From assembly GCA_029820295.1 (NCBI GenBank), contig JALGVA010000054.1, positions 1-35,746 of the forward strand: a DNA stretch of 35,746 bases, given 5' to 3'. Position numbers and translations under genes: made by a program. The notes beneath the pieces were generated by a model, which saw nothing but the letters and a program-made list of their open reading frames with translations, ran no database searches and was not told the origin of the DNA. This document shows, in pieces, positions 16,529-24,290 of this stretch (the first letter of the stretch is position 1; every line of letters starts with the position of its first letter). Source of the stretch: Candidatus Zipacnadia bacterium. Its GTDB lineage: Bacteria; Armatimonadota; Zipacnadia; Zipacnadales; UBA5352.

Positions 16529-17869
16529 ATGCCGGCGTACTCCCATAGACTCTTCGGAACCGACGGCGTGCGTGGCCGGGCGGATGACGAGATCACACCC
16601 CACCTGGCGGCGCAGGTCGGTGGAGCCTTCGCCACGCTGCTGCGCGAGCGCAGCGACGCGCCCACGGTGCTGCTCGCCCGCGACACGCGGGTCTCGAGCC
16701 CGGCGCTCGCCGAGGCAGTGGGACACGCGCTCGCCGGTTGCGGAGTGCGGGTGGCGGACCTGGGCGTGTTCCCGACCGGCGGCCTGTGCCTGCTGGTGCG
16801 CGCGCGCGGCGCCGATGGCGGCGTGATCGTGTCGGCCTCGCACAACCCGCCGGAGAGCAACGGCATCAAGCTGGTGGACCGCGGCGGGCTCAAGCTCCCC
16901 CTCGAGGACCAGCGGCGCATCGAGGCGCTCATCTGCGACGAGGGCCTCGGGCCGCCGGGCACGCGCGACGGCGTGAGCGCGGAGGACGGCAGTGAAGAGT
17001 ACCTCGCGCTGGTGCTCGACGGCCTGCCGCCCGACTTCCTGCGCGGCATGCGCGTGGTGCTCGACTGCGCCCACGGCTCGGCGTGGCGACTCGCGCCCGA
17101 GGCCTTCCGGCGCGCCGGCGCCACCGTCGAGCCGCTCAACTGCGACGGCGACGGCGCGCGCATCAACGTCGCCTGTGGTTCCACCGCGCCGGCGGCGCTC
17201 GCGGCGGCGGTGGCCACCTCGGGCGCGGACCTGGGCGTGGCCTTCGACGGCGACGCCGACCGCGCCATCTTCGCCGATCACCTCGGCCACGTCATCACCG
17301 GCGATGGCATGAAGTACGTGCTCGCGGTGGATCTGCAGGAGCGAGGGCTGCTGACACCACCGGTGGTAGTGGGCACGGTGATGAACAACTTCGGCCTCGA
17401 GCGCGCCCTCATCGGGCGCGGCATCCGCCTGGTGCGCACACCGGTGGGCGACCGGCACGTCGTCGCACAGATGCGCGAGAGCGGCGCGCTCATCGGCGGC
17501 GAGCAGTCCGGGCACATCATCTTCGCCGAGACGCTCATCGGCGACGGCACGTACACGGCGCTGCGGGTGTGCGAGGTGGTGGCGCGCAGCGGGCGGCCGC
17601 TGGCGGAGCTGGCCGCGCCGGTGCGCACGATCCCGCAACTGCTGGTCAATGTGCGCGTGCAGGACCGCACGGCGTGGGAGAAGTGCGCGAAGGTGCGGGC
17701 GGAGATCGCCCGCTGGGAGCAGCGGCTGCAGGGGTGCGGGCGCGTGCTGGTGCGCTCCTCCGGCACCGAGCCGCTGGTGCGCATCATGGTCGAGGCCGAG
17801 AGCGACGAGCTGGCGCGCGAGGCCAGTCACACGCTGGCCGTCGTCATACGCCGGACATGCGCCGAGTAG
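16529..17869 (+). CDS. glmM: Phosphoglucosamine mutase
   Basis: GlmM interconverts glucosamine-6-phosphate and glucosamine-1-phosphate, feeding UDP-GlcNAc and peptidoglycan synthesis in the cytoplasm. The 446-aa length is normal. All family motifs are present: LFGTDGVRG at the N-terminus, the phosphoserine loop SASHNPPESNGIK, the metal site FDGDADRA, the sugar-recognition loop GGEQSGHII (the GEQSGH form typical of GlmM rather than phosphomannomutase), and the phosphate loop RSSGTEPLVRIMVE near the C-terminus. The ATG at 16529 is preferred over the in-frame GTG at 16526 because GAGGTGA (16519-16525) directly abuts the GTG. The gene stands alone between enzyme genes of other transcription units. 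It may be the housekeeping copy, or may also process amino sugars released by the locus; the sequence does not decide. Confidence 0.92.
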   Translation: MPAYSHRLFGTDGVRGRADDEITPHLAAQVGGAFATLLRERSDAPTVLLARDTRVSSPALAEAVGHALAGCGVRVADLGVFPTGGLCLLVRARGADGGVIVSASHNPPESNGIKLVDRGGLKLPLEDQRRIEALICDEGLGPPGTRDGVSAEDGSEEYLALVLDGLPPDFLRGMRVVLDCAHGSAWRLAPEAFRRAGATVEPLNCDGDGARINVACGSTAPAALAAAVATSGADLGVAFDGDADRAIFADHLGHVITGDGMKYVLAVDLQERGLLTPPVVVGTVMNNFGLERALIGRGIRLVRTPVGDRHVVAQMRESGALIGGEQSGHIIFAETLIGDGTYTALRVCEVVARSGRPLAELAAPVRTIPQLLVNVRVQDRTAWEKCAKVRAEIARWEQRLQGCGRVLVRSSGTEPLVRIMVEAESDELAREASHTLAVVIRRTCAE

Positions 17870-17917
17870 GCCGTGCCCGGAAGCGATGCCTGCCGGGCGG
17901 TGCCCCGGCGCACGCGA

Positions 17918-17938
17918 AGGCGGGCGTAGCGGCCGCCT
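17918..17938. terminator. Possible hairpin between converging glmM and PL26-like genes
   Basis: AGGCGG (17918-17923) pairs with CCGCCT (17933-17938) around a 9-nt loop in the 70-bp gap between two converging stop codons. No T tract follows on either strand, so function as a terminator is uncertain. Confidence 0.3.
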
Positions 17939-17939
17939 G

Positions 17940-20900
17940 CTATTCCCGCACCAGCGTCACGAAATCCAGCGCCAGGCCGTCGCCAAGGTTGGTCATGCGC
18001 AGCGTGTGTTCGCCGGCGCTCAGCGGCAGCAGCACGTCGTTGCCGTCGGCATCCTGCAGCGCCAGGTAGTGCCAGTCGCCGGGGTTGCCGCCGTAGCCGC
18101 CCGTGCGGGCGAAGGCCACCTCTTGCGCGCACTCGACCGGCACCGCCCCGTCGATCTCCACCCGCCGCCGCGAGTTCTCGCTGTCGGTCCCGTAGCGGAA
18201 GATCATGCGGTAGCGCGCATCCTCGGGCACCGTGAATTTCCACTCGATCCAGTGCCCGATGTCGGCGTGCCACTTGGTCACCGCGGTGCCCCAGACGGCG
18301 TGTCGGTCGGCCACAACCTCCGCCAGCCCCTCGCCCTGCTCGGCGAAGTCCTCGGCCTGGATGACGATCATGCGCTCGGCGGGAGTTTCGTTCATCCAGT
18401 CGGGCTTGACGAAGGGCGCCAGCGCCTGCTGCTCGGGCTCCTCGAGGGTCAGTCCCACCGCCGCCAGGTCGGCGAGCAGCCGCGGGGCGCAGCGGTAGTA
18501 CATCGAGAAGCCCTTGCCGTAGCTGCTCCCCCCCGCCCCCAGCGCCAGACCGTGCGTGAGCGGGTCGAGGAAGCGCTCATCGCCGGTCCAGCGGTAGGCG
18601 CGCGCGATGCCCTCAGCCATCAGCGGCGTCACGCCCGAGCCGTAGCGCATGTTCGGGCACGAGGTGTATTTGAAGCCGTGGGTCTCGGTGGAGTACATGT
18701 CATCCACGAGGAAGCGGGCGCCGCGGATGATGCACTCCTTGACCGCCGGCTCCTGGGTGACGTCGTGGTAGTAGGTCAGGCCGGTGAGCAGGATGGCGAT
18801 CATGAAGTTGGCGTTGCCCCGGTGGCGCGGCTCGCAGCGGCAGTGACCGGGCACCATCATGCGCGTCCAGCCGCCTACCTGGTACTCGCGCCCGGGCTGC
18901 TTCTGGTAGTCGGGCAGCTCGCGCGGCTCGACGTCCTGGGTCTCGAGCACGCGATCGACCACGATACGCGCGGCGTTGAGGTAGTAGGGATCGTTGGTCG
19001 CGGCCAGGGCCGAGGCGAGCATGATCAGATGCCAGCCGGGCTCGCGCGCGCTGAGCCAGTCGTAGGGCCGCGACAGCTCCTTGTCGGTGAAGTAGTCGAC
19101 CACCGCCATGCCGGTCTGCAGCGAGCGCGGGTCGCCGGTCAGGAAGTAGTGGTCGAAGTGCCCCTCGGTCCAGGCGTGGGTGACCGAGCCGCCTGCGCTG
19201 GGGAAGCCGAGGGTCCCGGGCACCGACTCGGTGTAGTAGCCGCCCACGTGGCCCATCTGATGGATCCAGACGAGGCCGATACCGTGGGGGTCAGGCGCCC
19301 AGTGCACGGTGTCGATGTCGCGGTTGTGGGTCTCGGTCACGTCGCCCAGCTCGAAGGCATCCAGGTTGCCCGAGCGGATGTACTCGAGGAAGAACGCGTG
19401 CTGGGTGTCGTACTCGATGTTGCCCCAGTTGGCCCCGCGCTCGCCGTACCAGTCGCCGTAGTTCATCAGGCCGAAATCGTGCTGGCGCTCGCGCGCGGCG
19501 ATGTAGTTGTCGATGTTGCGGTCGATGGCTTCCTCGTAGGCCGCGAAGCGTTCCTCATCGCGCGGCGCCACGTTGTAGAAGGCCATGCTGCCGCAGTACC
19601 ACTCGGGCTCGGCGGTGAGCATCAGCGGCTGCTGGAAGACCTCGGTGCGGTCGGCCATCTGCGCGTCGCCGCTGAAGTCCAGCAGCAGCTCGTGCGTCTT
19701 GGCCATGCCCTGCTTGAAGCGATAGTGGCCGTCGAGCAGGTAGAAGTAGAGGTGATGGCCCTCCTGCTCGAAGGGAAACTCGTCGTAGAGCCCGGCCTCG
19801 AAGTCGGGCGCCAGGTCCACGCGCAGGCCCTCGTCGGTGACCTCGAAGCCCTTGGGGTAGTTCTGCCAGCAATCGCGCACGGTCACCGCCAGCGAGCCGT
19901 CTTGGGCCAGGGCGCCCCCGGTGAACCGGCCCTCGACGCCGTCGCCATCGTTGACCACGTATTCCCGATCGAAGCGCTGCCACGTCGAGTCGCCGGGCCC
20001 CAGCGCCAGGACTTCGCCGCCCTCGAGCGTGGCGTCCCAGGTCTGCGCGGCCGCGGGCACGAGGACGCTCAGGCTCTCGATGTTGGTGTAGCGGTCCTCG
20101 CGGTCGTTGACGAAGGTGTGGTAGACCTGCACGAAGGGCCGGTCGCGCCAGGCCACGATGCGCTGCTCGATGCGGAAGGACTCGCCGCCGTCCTCGGCGG
20201 TCAGGTTGCCCACCGTCTTCACCACCGCGCGCACCGGCCCGGACTCCTCGATGGTGATCTCGGCATCGGCGAGGGCGCTGGAGAACTCCGTCCCACCCTC
20301 GCCCACCAGCCGCGTCACGCATGGCCCGTTCGGCCCCACGAGCTGGCCGTGCTCGTCGATGCTGAGCAGCACGCCGCCCGTGTCGATGGTCACGCGCCCG
20401 TCGCGCTCGACTGCGATGGGAGTGTAGCGCGCCGTGGCCGCCATGCTGTCGACGTCGCGTCCGAACTCCAGCGTGTACTGCGTGCTCCCGCCCGCAGCCA
20501 CGTCCGCCAGCGTAGTCACCAGCACCCACTTCAGGCTGCCATCGGGCCAGGTGCCCAGTGGCTTGAACTGCGCCGGCACCTCACCCTCAGGGCCCATCAG
20601 CCGCAGATCGCCCTCATTGCCCAGCGCCCCCTGCGGGAAGGGCACGCCGCTGGTGACCGGCCAGTTGATCGCGTCCGCGTCATGCGGGTTGCGCACGGTC
20701 AGCGGGACCTGGGTTACGCCCCCACGGGTGGGCGGGGGGTCGATGCCGTCGGCGGTGAAGGTCACGTCCGGGCCGTAGTACTCGCTGCCGTCGGGCCGGA
20801 TGCCCACGCCCCGCCCGTGGTAGGTCGTCCCGGGCTCGAGGCCCGTCAGGTAGGCACGGTGCACCAGCCGGTAGCAGTCCTCGGTCGCGACCTCTCCGTA

Positions 20901-22115
20901 GTCGGTGGTGGGACCGTACTCGAAGCGGCTGGCCGAGGGCCACGTGGTGGTCCAGGAGATGCTGACCTCGCCGTCGGTGCCGACGGGCGCGATCCAGTTG
21001 GTGTTCTCGACTGCGTACTCGATCTCGCGCACCTCGGGCGGCTCAGCCAGGAAGAGGATGTTGCAGATGCCGTGCTTACCGCTGCCCAGGCCGCTGAGCG
21101 TGACGGTGTCGCCCGCGCGCAGCTCCTGCGGCTCGGTGAGCCAGTAGACCCAGGTGCGATTGTTGTTGGCGTTGCCGACCGCCAGCCCCCGGAACTCGTC
21201 GTTGATGGCGATGCCGACACGATCGTCGGTGCCGCCATCATACATCATGAAGCCGACGTACCACTGACCGGGGCGGCGCACGCGGGTGGAGACGGTGCCG
21301 CCCTGCCGGTCCATGCGCACGTGGCCGTAGCGCTGCGAGGTGAACAGGTCCACCGAGAACCCGTCCATCGCCAGCTCATCGTAGTTGACCACGATGTTGC
21401 GCTCATCGACCAGCATCGGCCGGATGATGTCAAGGCCGAAGGTCGCGGTCACGTTAAAGTTGGTGGTGTAATCGCCCGGTCGCATGATCTTCTCCCGATC
21501 CTGCAGCGGGATGTTCTGCACGAGGAAGGCCCCGGTGCTGTCGGTCATGGGCGGCTCGCTGACCGCGGTGTGGCACAGCACCCACATCTCGAAGCGCGCG
21601 CCGTTGTCGTCACGGCCCAGCTCCACGTCGGCACAGGTCAGCAGCGAATTGCCGTCGGTGACGTAGTAGACCACCGGCCCGCCGGTGCGCTCGCCGGTGG
21701 GCGAGTAGTAGCTGGAAGTGCCGTTGCCACCGACCACGCTGAGCATGTAGTCGGTGCCGGTGCCATTGGTGCGCCCGGTCTCGTCGTTGCAGTCGGCGTC
21801 GATGTAGATGTGGTGCACGGTGTCCTCGAGGTGCGGGGGCGCCGCGAAGGTGGTGCGCCACAGGTAGCGGTTCTCAGCAACGTGGCAGCACTCGACCGAG
21901 ACGACGTCCTTGGTCGGGTCGTAGCCCTCGCCGCGCCGCGCCTCGGGTTCGACGCCATCTTCGTTGACAACTACGAGCGTCTCAGGCGCGCCTGGGTCTG
22001 TCCCGAGGCTCTCCTCGATGGCGTCGGACAGGCCATCGCCGTCGGTGTCGGCGGCGAGGCACGGAATACTGACAAGCGCGATGAGCGCGATCACGATGAC
22101 AGGTCGCAGGTGCAT
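17940..22115 (-). CDS. Secreted PcRGLX/YetA-like (PL26-like) protein with TSP3, Fn3 and CBM modules
   Basis: A 1391-aa protein. The frame is open well upstream, but the start at 22115 has GGAGG 8 nt before it and a signal peptide after it (1-21, cleavage after CLA). The mature protein begins with a thrombospondin-3-like calcium motif, DTDGDGLSDAIEESLGTDP. A beta-rich domain with a cysteine pair spans about 50-340. A fibronectin III-like domain (about 358-450) ends in TGLEPGTTYHGRG. From about 468 the text VRNPHDADAINWPVTSGVPFP, GEVPAQF and WPDGSLKWVL matches the N-terminal RIFT-barrel style of PcRGLX/YetA proteins. A helical region rich in His, Trp and Tyr follows to about 1200. The C-terminal 140 residues (IQAEDFAEQ, about 1248 on) look like a CBM35/CBM6 module. 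PcRGLX is an exo-rhamnogalacturonan lyase of family PL26, so pectin side-chain or backbone attack is plausible but unproven. Confidence 0.68.
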   Translation of the reverse strand: MHLRPVIVIALIALVSIPCLAADTDGDGLSDAIEESLGTDPGAPETLVVVNEDGVEPEARRGEGYDPTKDVVSVECCHVAENRYLWRTTFAAPPHLEDTVHHIYIDADCNDETGRTNGTGTDYMLSVVGGNGTSSYYSPTGERTGGPVVYYVTDGNSLLTCADVELGRDDNGARFEMWVLCHTAVSEPPMTDSTGAFLVQNIPLQDREKIMRPGDYTTNFNVTATFGLDIIRPMLVDERNIVVNYDELAMDGFSVDLFTSQRYGHVRMDRQGGTVSTRVRRPGQWYVGFMMYDGGTDDRVGIAINDEFRGLAVGNANNNRTWVYWLTEPQELRAGDTVTLSGLGSGKHGICNILFLAEPPEVREIEYAVENTNWIAPVGTDGEVSISWTTTWPSASRFEYGPTTDYGEVATEDCYRLVHRAYLTGLEPGTTYHGRGVGIRPDGSEYYGPDVTFTADGIDPPPTRGGVTQVPLTVRNPHDADAINWPVTSGVPFPQGALGNEGDLRLMGPEGEVPAQFKPLGTWPDGSLKWVLVTTLADVAAGGSTQYTLEFGRDVDSMAATARYTPIAVERDGRVTIDTGGVLLSIDEHGQLVGPNGPCVTRLVGEGGTEFSSALADAEITIEESGPVRAVVKTVGNLTAEDGGESFRIEQRIVAWRDRPFVQVYHTFVNDREDRYTNIESLSVLVPAAAQTWDATLEGGEVLALGPGDSTWQRFDREYVVNDGDGVEGRFTGGALAQDGSLAVTVRDCWQNYPKGFEVTDEGLRVDLAPDFEAGLYDEFPFEQEGHHLYFYLLDGHYRFKQGMAKTHELLLDFSGDAQMADRTEVFQQPLMLTAEPEWYCGSMAFYNVAPRDEERFAAYEEAIDRNIDNYIAARERQHDFGLMNYGDWYGERGANWGNIEYDTQHAFFLEYIRSGNLDAFELGDVTETHNRDIDTVHWAPDPHGIGLVWIHQMGHVGGYYTESVPGTLGFPSAGGSVTHAWTEGHFDHYFLTGDPRSLQTGMAVVDYFTDKELSRPYDWLSAREPGWHLIMLASALAATNDPYYLNAARIVVDRVLETQDVEPRELPDYQKQPGREYQVGGWTRMMVPGHCRCEPRHRGNANFMIAILLTGLTYYHDVTQEPAVKECIIRGARFLVDDMYSTETHGFKYTSCPNMRYGSGVTPLMAEGIARAYRWTGDERFLDPLTHGLALGAGGSSYGKGFSMYYRCAPRLLADLAAVGLTLEEPEQQALAPFVKPDWMNETPAERMIVIQAEDFAEQGEGLAEVVADRHAVWGTAVTKWHADIGHWIEWKFTVPEDARYRMIFRYGTDSENSRRRVEIDGAVPVECAQEVAFARTGGYGGNPGDWHYLALQDADGNDVLLPLSAGEHTLRMTNLGDGLALDFVTLVRE

Positions 22116-22127
22116 GAGGTGCACCTC
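22116..22127. promoter_or_regulatory. Palindrome overlapping the ribosome-binding site of the PL26-like gene
   Basis: GAGGTGCACCTC is a perfect 12-bp palindrome lying directly before the ATG at 22115. On the minus strand its left half is part of the Shine-Dalgarno GGAGG, so folding would hide the ribosome-binding site. It could instead be a protein-binding site. Confidence 0.4.
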
Positions 22128-22334
22128 CCTGATGATGCCGTCGCCGCCCCCGCGAGTCGGCACGATGACACTGCGACGCCTGTTTCCCGTCGCACCGGCC
22201 CTACACCTGCGTGCCTCGCCCGCATGTGCCAACGCGACGAAGCACCGTCGGCTCGCCGAGGTGCGTCCGTCCCAAACCGGGAAGACTCCGCCCGACGGCC
22301 GCTCTGATCTCGCTGGTGTGGGGAGGTCACGACG

Positions 22335-23555
22335 ATGGCCCACTGGGTGTCTGGGTACGCGGTAGCAGGCGGCGCGATCGCGCTCGCAGTTGTCGGCGCG
22401 TGGCCGGATGACTCCGCGGGCCTGGGGTGGAAGCCTCACTTCATCCGCCACGGCAACGGGAACGGCGGCTGGCTCCTCAAGCACGCGCAGTGCCAGGTCC
22501 TGCGCTACCGTGAGTACGGCTGGACCGCGGGCTTCGGCGTGGCGCAGATGGATAACGGCGAGATCGTGGTCATGGGCATCTGCGCCCCGCGCAAGAGTCT
22601 GTGGTACGGCGGCGGCGAAGACGAGATCACCGTCGCCGCCTTCAGCCGCGATGGCGGGGACACGTGGACCAACCTCGAAGCGGTCGAGGGCCCGACCGGC
22701 CGGCCGATCATGCTCACCTACCTGGGCGGGCCGAACCTCTCGGTGGTCGCCGGCGATCGCTGGTTCAGCAGCGACTACGGCCGCACCTGGACCGAACGCG
22801 TGCCGGTGCCGCCGGCGAGCAACGGCGCGTTCTTCGGCATGGAGGGCAACCCGCTGGTCGATCGCGATGTCGAGGGCAATGCCGTGCGCATCGCCGAGAT
22901 CGGCTACAACTTCGGCCCGGACGGGAGCTACGTCCCCGCCGAGCCCACCCGGGCCTTCGTGCGCTGGTCGCAGGATGGCGGGCGTACGTGGGGCGGCGAG
23001 TCCGAGCCGATGGCCTGGCGCCGGCAGGACACCTGGGGCGGGCGCACCTGCGAGCGCGGCGTCAGCGAGGGCTCGCTGGTGCGCGCGGACAACGGCTGGC
23101 TGGTGGCGGCGCTGCGCACCGACATGCCCGCGCGCTTCATAGAGGGCCGCCACAGCGACCAGATGGAGGGCACCGGCATCTCCATCTCGCGCGATGACGG
23201 CCGGACCTGGTCGCCGGTGCAGACACTCTTCCCCGCCGGGCGCATGCACGGGCATCTGCTCAAGCTCCCGGGCGGCGAGCTGGTGCTGACCGTCACCGTC
23301 CGCCACGATGTCGTGGATGGCGAGCTGGCCAGCTACCGCCGCGGCTGCGAAGCGGTCATCAGCCGCGACCACGGCCTGACCTGGGAGCTGGACCGGCGCT
23401 ACGTGCTCGATGAGTGGGAGTTCCACGACACCCTGTCGCCGGCCATCGGGCAGGCCGGGCACCTGTACGCGACGCTGCTCGATGACGGGTCGATCCTGAC
23501 CGTGCACAACAACTACCTGACCATGGGCATGACGCTGATCCGCTGGCGGCCGTGA
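22335..23555 (+). CDS. Sialidase-fold (BNR/Asp-box) protein
   Basis: A 406-aa beta-propeller protein. Five Asp boxes (S-x-D-x-G-x-T-W) are visible: SRDGGDTW near residue 104, SSDYGRTW near 144, SQDGGRTW near 211, SRDDGRTW near 285 and SRDHGLTW near 342. These define the six-bladed fold of sialidases and related exo-hydrolases. The sialidase arginine triad and Tyr/Glu pair could not be placed, so a true sialidase is not claimed. The N-terminus (YAVAGGAIALAVVGAWP) is hydrophobic but lacks a basic start, making export possible but unsure. GGAGG sits 8 nt upstream of the start. It opens a probable four-gene operon, with the next start 20 bp after its stop. The unrelated PL26-like gene is divergent across a 219-bp gap. 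Confidence 0.75.
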   Translation: MAHWVSGYAVAGGAIALAVVGAWPDDSAGLGWKPHFIRHGNGNGGWLLKHAQCQVLRYREYGWTAGFGVAQMDNGEIVVMGICAPRKSLWYGGGEDEITVAAFSRDGGDTWTNLEAVEGPTGRPIMLTYLGGPNLSVVAGDRWFSSDYGRTWTERVPVPPASNGAFFGMEGNPLVDRDVEGNAVRIAEIGYNFGPDGSYVPAEPTRAFVRWSQDGGRTWGGESEPMAWRRQDTWGGRTCERGVSEGSLVRADNGWLVAALRTDMPARFIEGRHSDQMEGTGISISRDDGRTWSPVQTLFPAGRMHGHLLKLPGGELVLTVTVRHDVVDGELASYRRGCEAVISRDHGLTWELDRRYVLDEWEFHDTLSPAIGQAGHLYATLLDDGSILTVHNNYLTMGMTLIRWRP

Positions 23556-23575
23556 CCGCCGAGGAGGTCCGCACG

Positions 23576-24235
23576 ATGGGCGCAGAGGGCAAGCCGACGC
23601 GCGTGCGCGTGCTCAACCCGCATCGCGAGGGCGAGGAGCTGACCGCCAAGGAGCGCGAGGCGCAGACCATGGCGGCTGAGGGCACACCCCAGCAGCGCCT
23701 GGTCTACGCGCTGCGCCACTACGAGTATGAGGCGCCCTTCAACTACCCCAACGTGAACTGCGAGTACGGGCGCGAGGGCGCGGGCGTGGGGCCGCATCCC
23801 GACGGCGTCGAGCTGGACGTGCCGCCCTTCGGCGCGGTCACCGTCGAGGAGGCCGAGCCGATCATCGGCGTGACCGTGATCGGCAGCCCGTGCACGCCGC
23901 CCGGGACGGTCTACGTCTGGGGCGAGCCGGTCGAGTGGAAGTACGGGCGCAGCGGCGTCAAGTTCAAGCGCACCGACCTGTGGGGCGAGCACCTCTTCGG
24001 CTGGAAGGCCGGCACGCCGCTGGACGAGGGCAACCGGCACGCGGGCCTGGTGTCGGCGCACTTCGACATCCCCGACTGCACCAAGGTCACCATCATGGGC
24101 TCGGGGCAGCTCGACGTGGTGGTCGGCCCCGGCGCCGGGCCGAACGTGCCGCTCGAGAACCTGGACGGCTGGTGGAATGACGCGCACTTCAACATCCGCG
24201 TGGTGCGCATCACCGTGCGTGTGCCGGTGGACTGA
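23576..24235 (+). CDS. Uncharacterised 219-aa protein
   Basis: I do not recognise this protein. It is 219 aa, has no signal peptide or membrane segment, and starts MGAEGKPTRVRVLNPHREGEEL. A short helical part (about 25-55, EREAQTMAAEG, RLVYALRHYEYE) is followed by a beta-rich region with many Gly, Pro and Val (VTVIGSPCTPPGTVYVWGEPVEWKYGR cut to VTVIGSPCTPPGTVYVWGEP). The start at 23576 is chosen over the in-frame GTG at 23552 because AGGAGG (23562-23567) lies 8 nt before it. It lies 20 bp after the sialidase-fold gene and 55 bp before the GH42-like gene, so it is probably co-transcribed and works in the same process. A sugar-binding or structural role is possible but is only inferred from position. 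Confidence 0.6.
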   Translation: MGAEGKPTRVRVLNPHREGEELTAKEREAQTMAAEGTPQQRLVYALRHYEYEAPFNYPNVNCEYGREGAGVGPHPDGVELDVPPFGAVTVEEAEPIIGVTVIGSPCTPPGTVYVWGEPVEWKYGRSGVKFKRTDLWGEHLFGWKAGTPLDEGNRHAGLVSAHFDIPDCTKVTIMGSGQLDVVVGPGAGPNVPLENLDGWWNDAHFNIRVVRITVRVPVD

Positions 24236-24236
24236 G

Positions 24237-24252
24237 CCCGCCCACGGGCGGG
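24237..24252. repeat. GC-rich intercistronic hairpin
   Basis: CCCGCCC (24237-24243) pairs with GGGCGGG (24246-24252), immediately after the stop codon of the 219-aa protein. No T tract follows. It may protect or separate the transcript segments of the operon. Confidence 0.35.
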
Positions 24253-24290
24253 GCGGCCGGGGACAGCACGCACAGACGGAGGGCCCGACC

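Noticed and set aside
17649-22307. 1552-codon + strand open frame
   Set aside because: Spans part of glmM and the PL26-like gene in shadow frames with no recognisable motif; GC-rich DNA commonly leaves such frames open.
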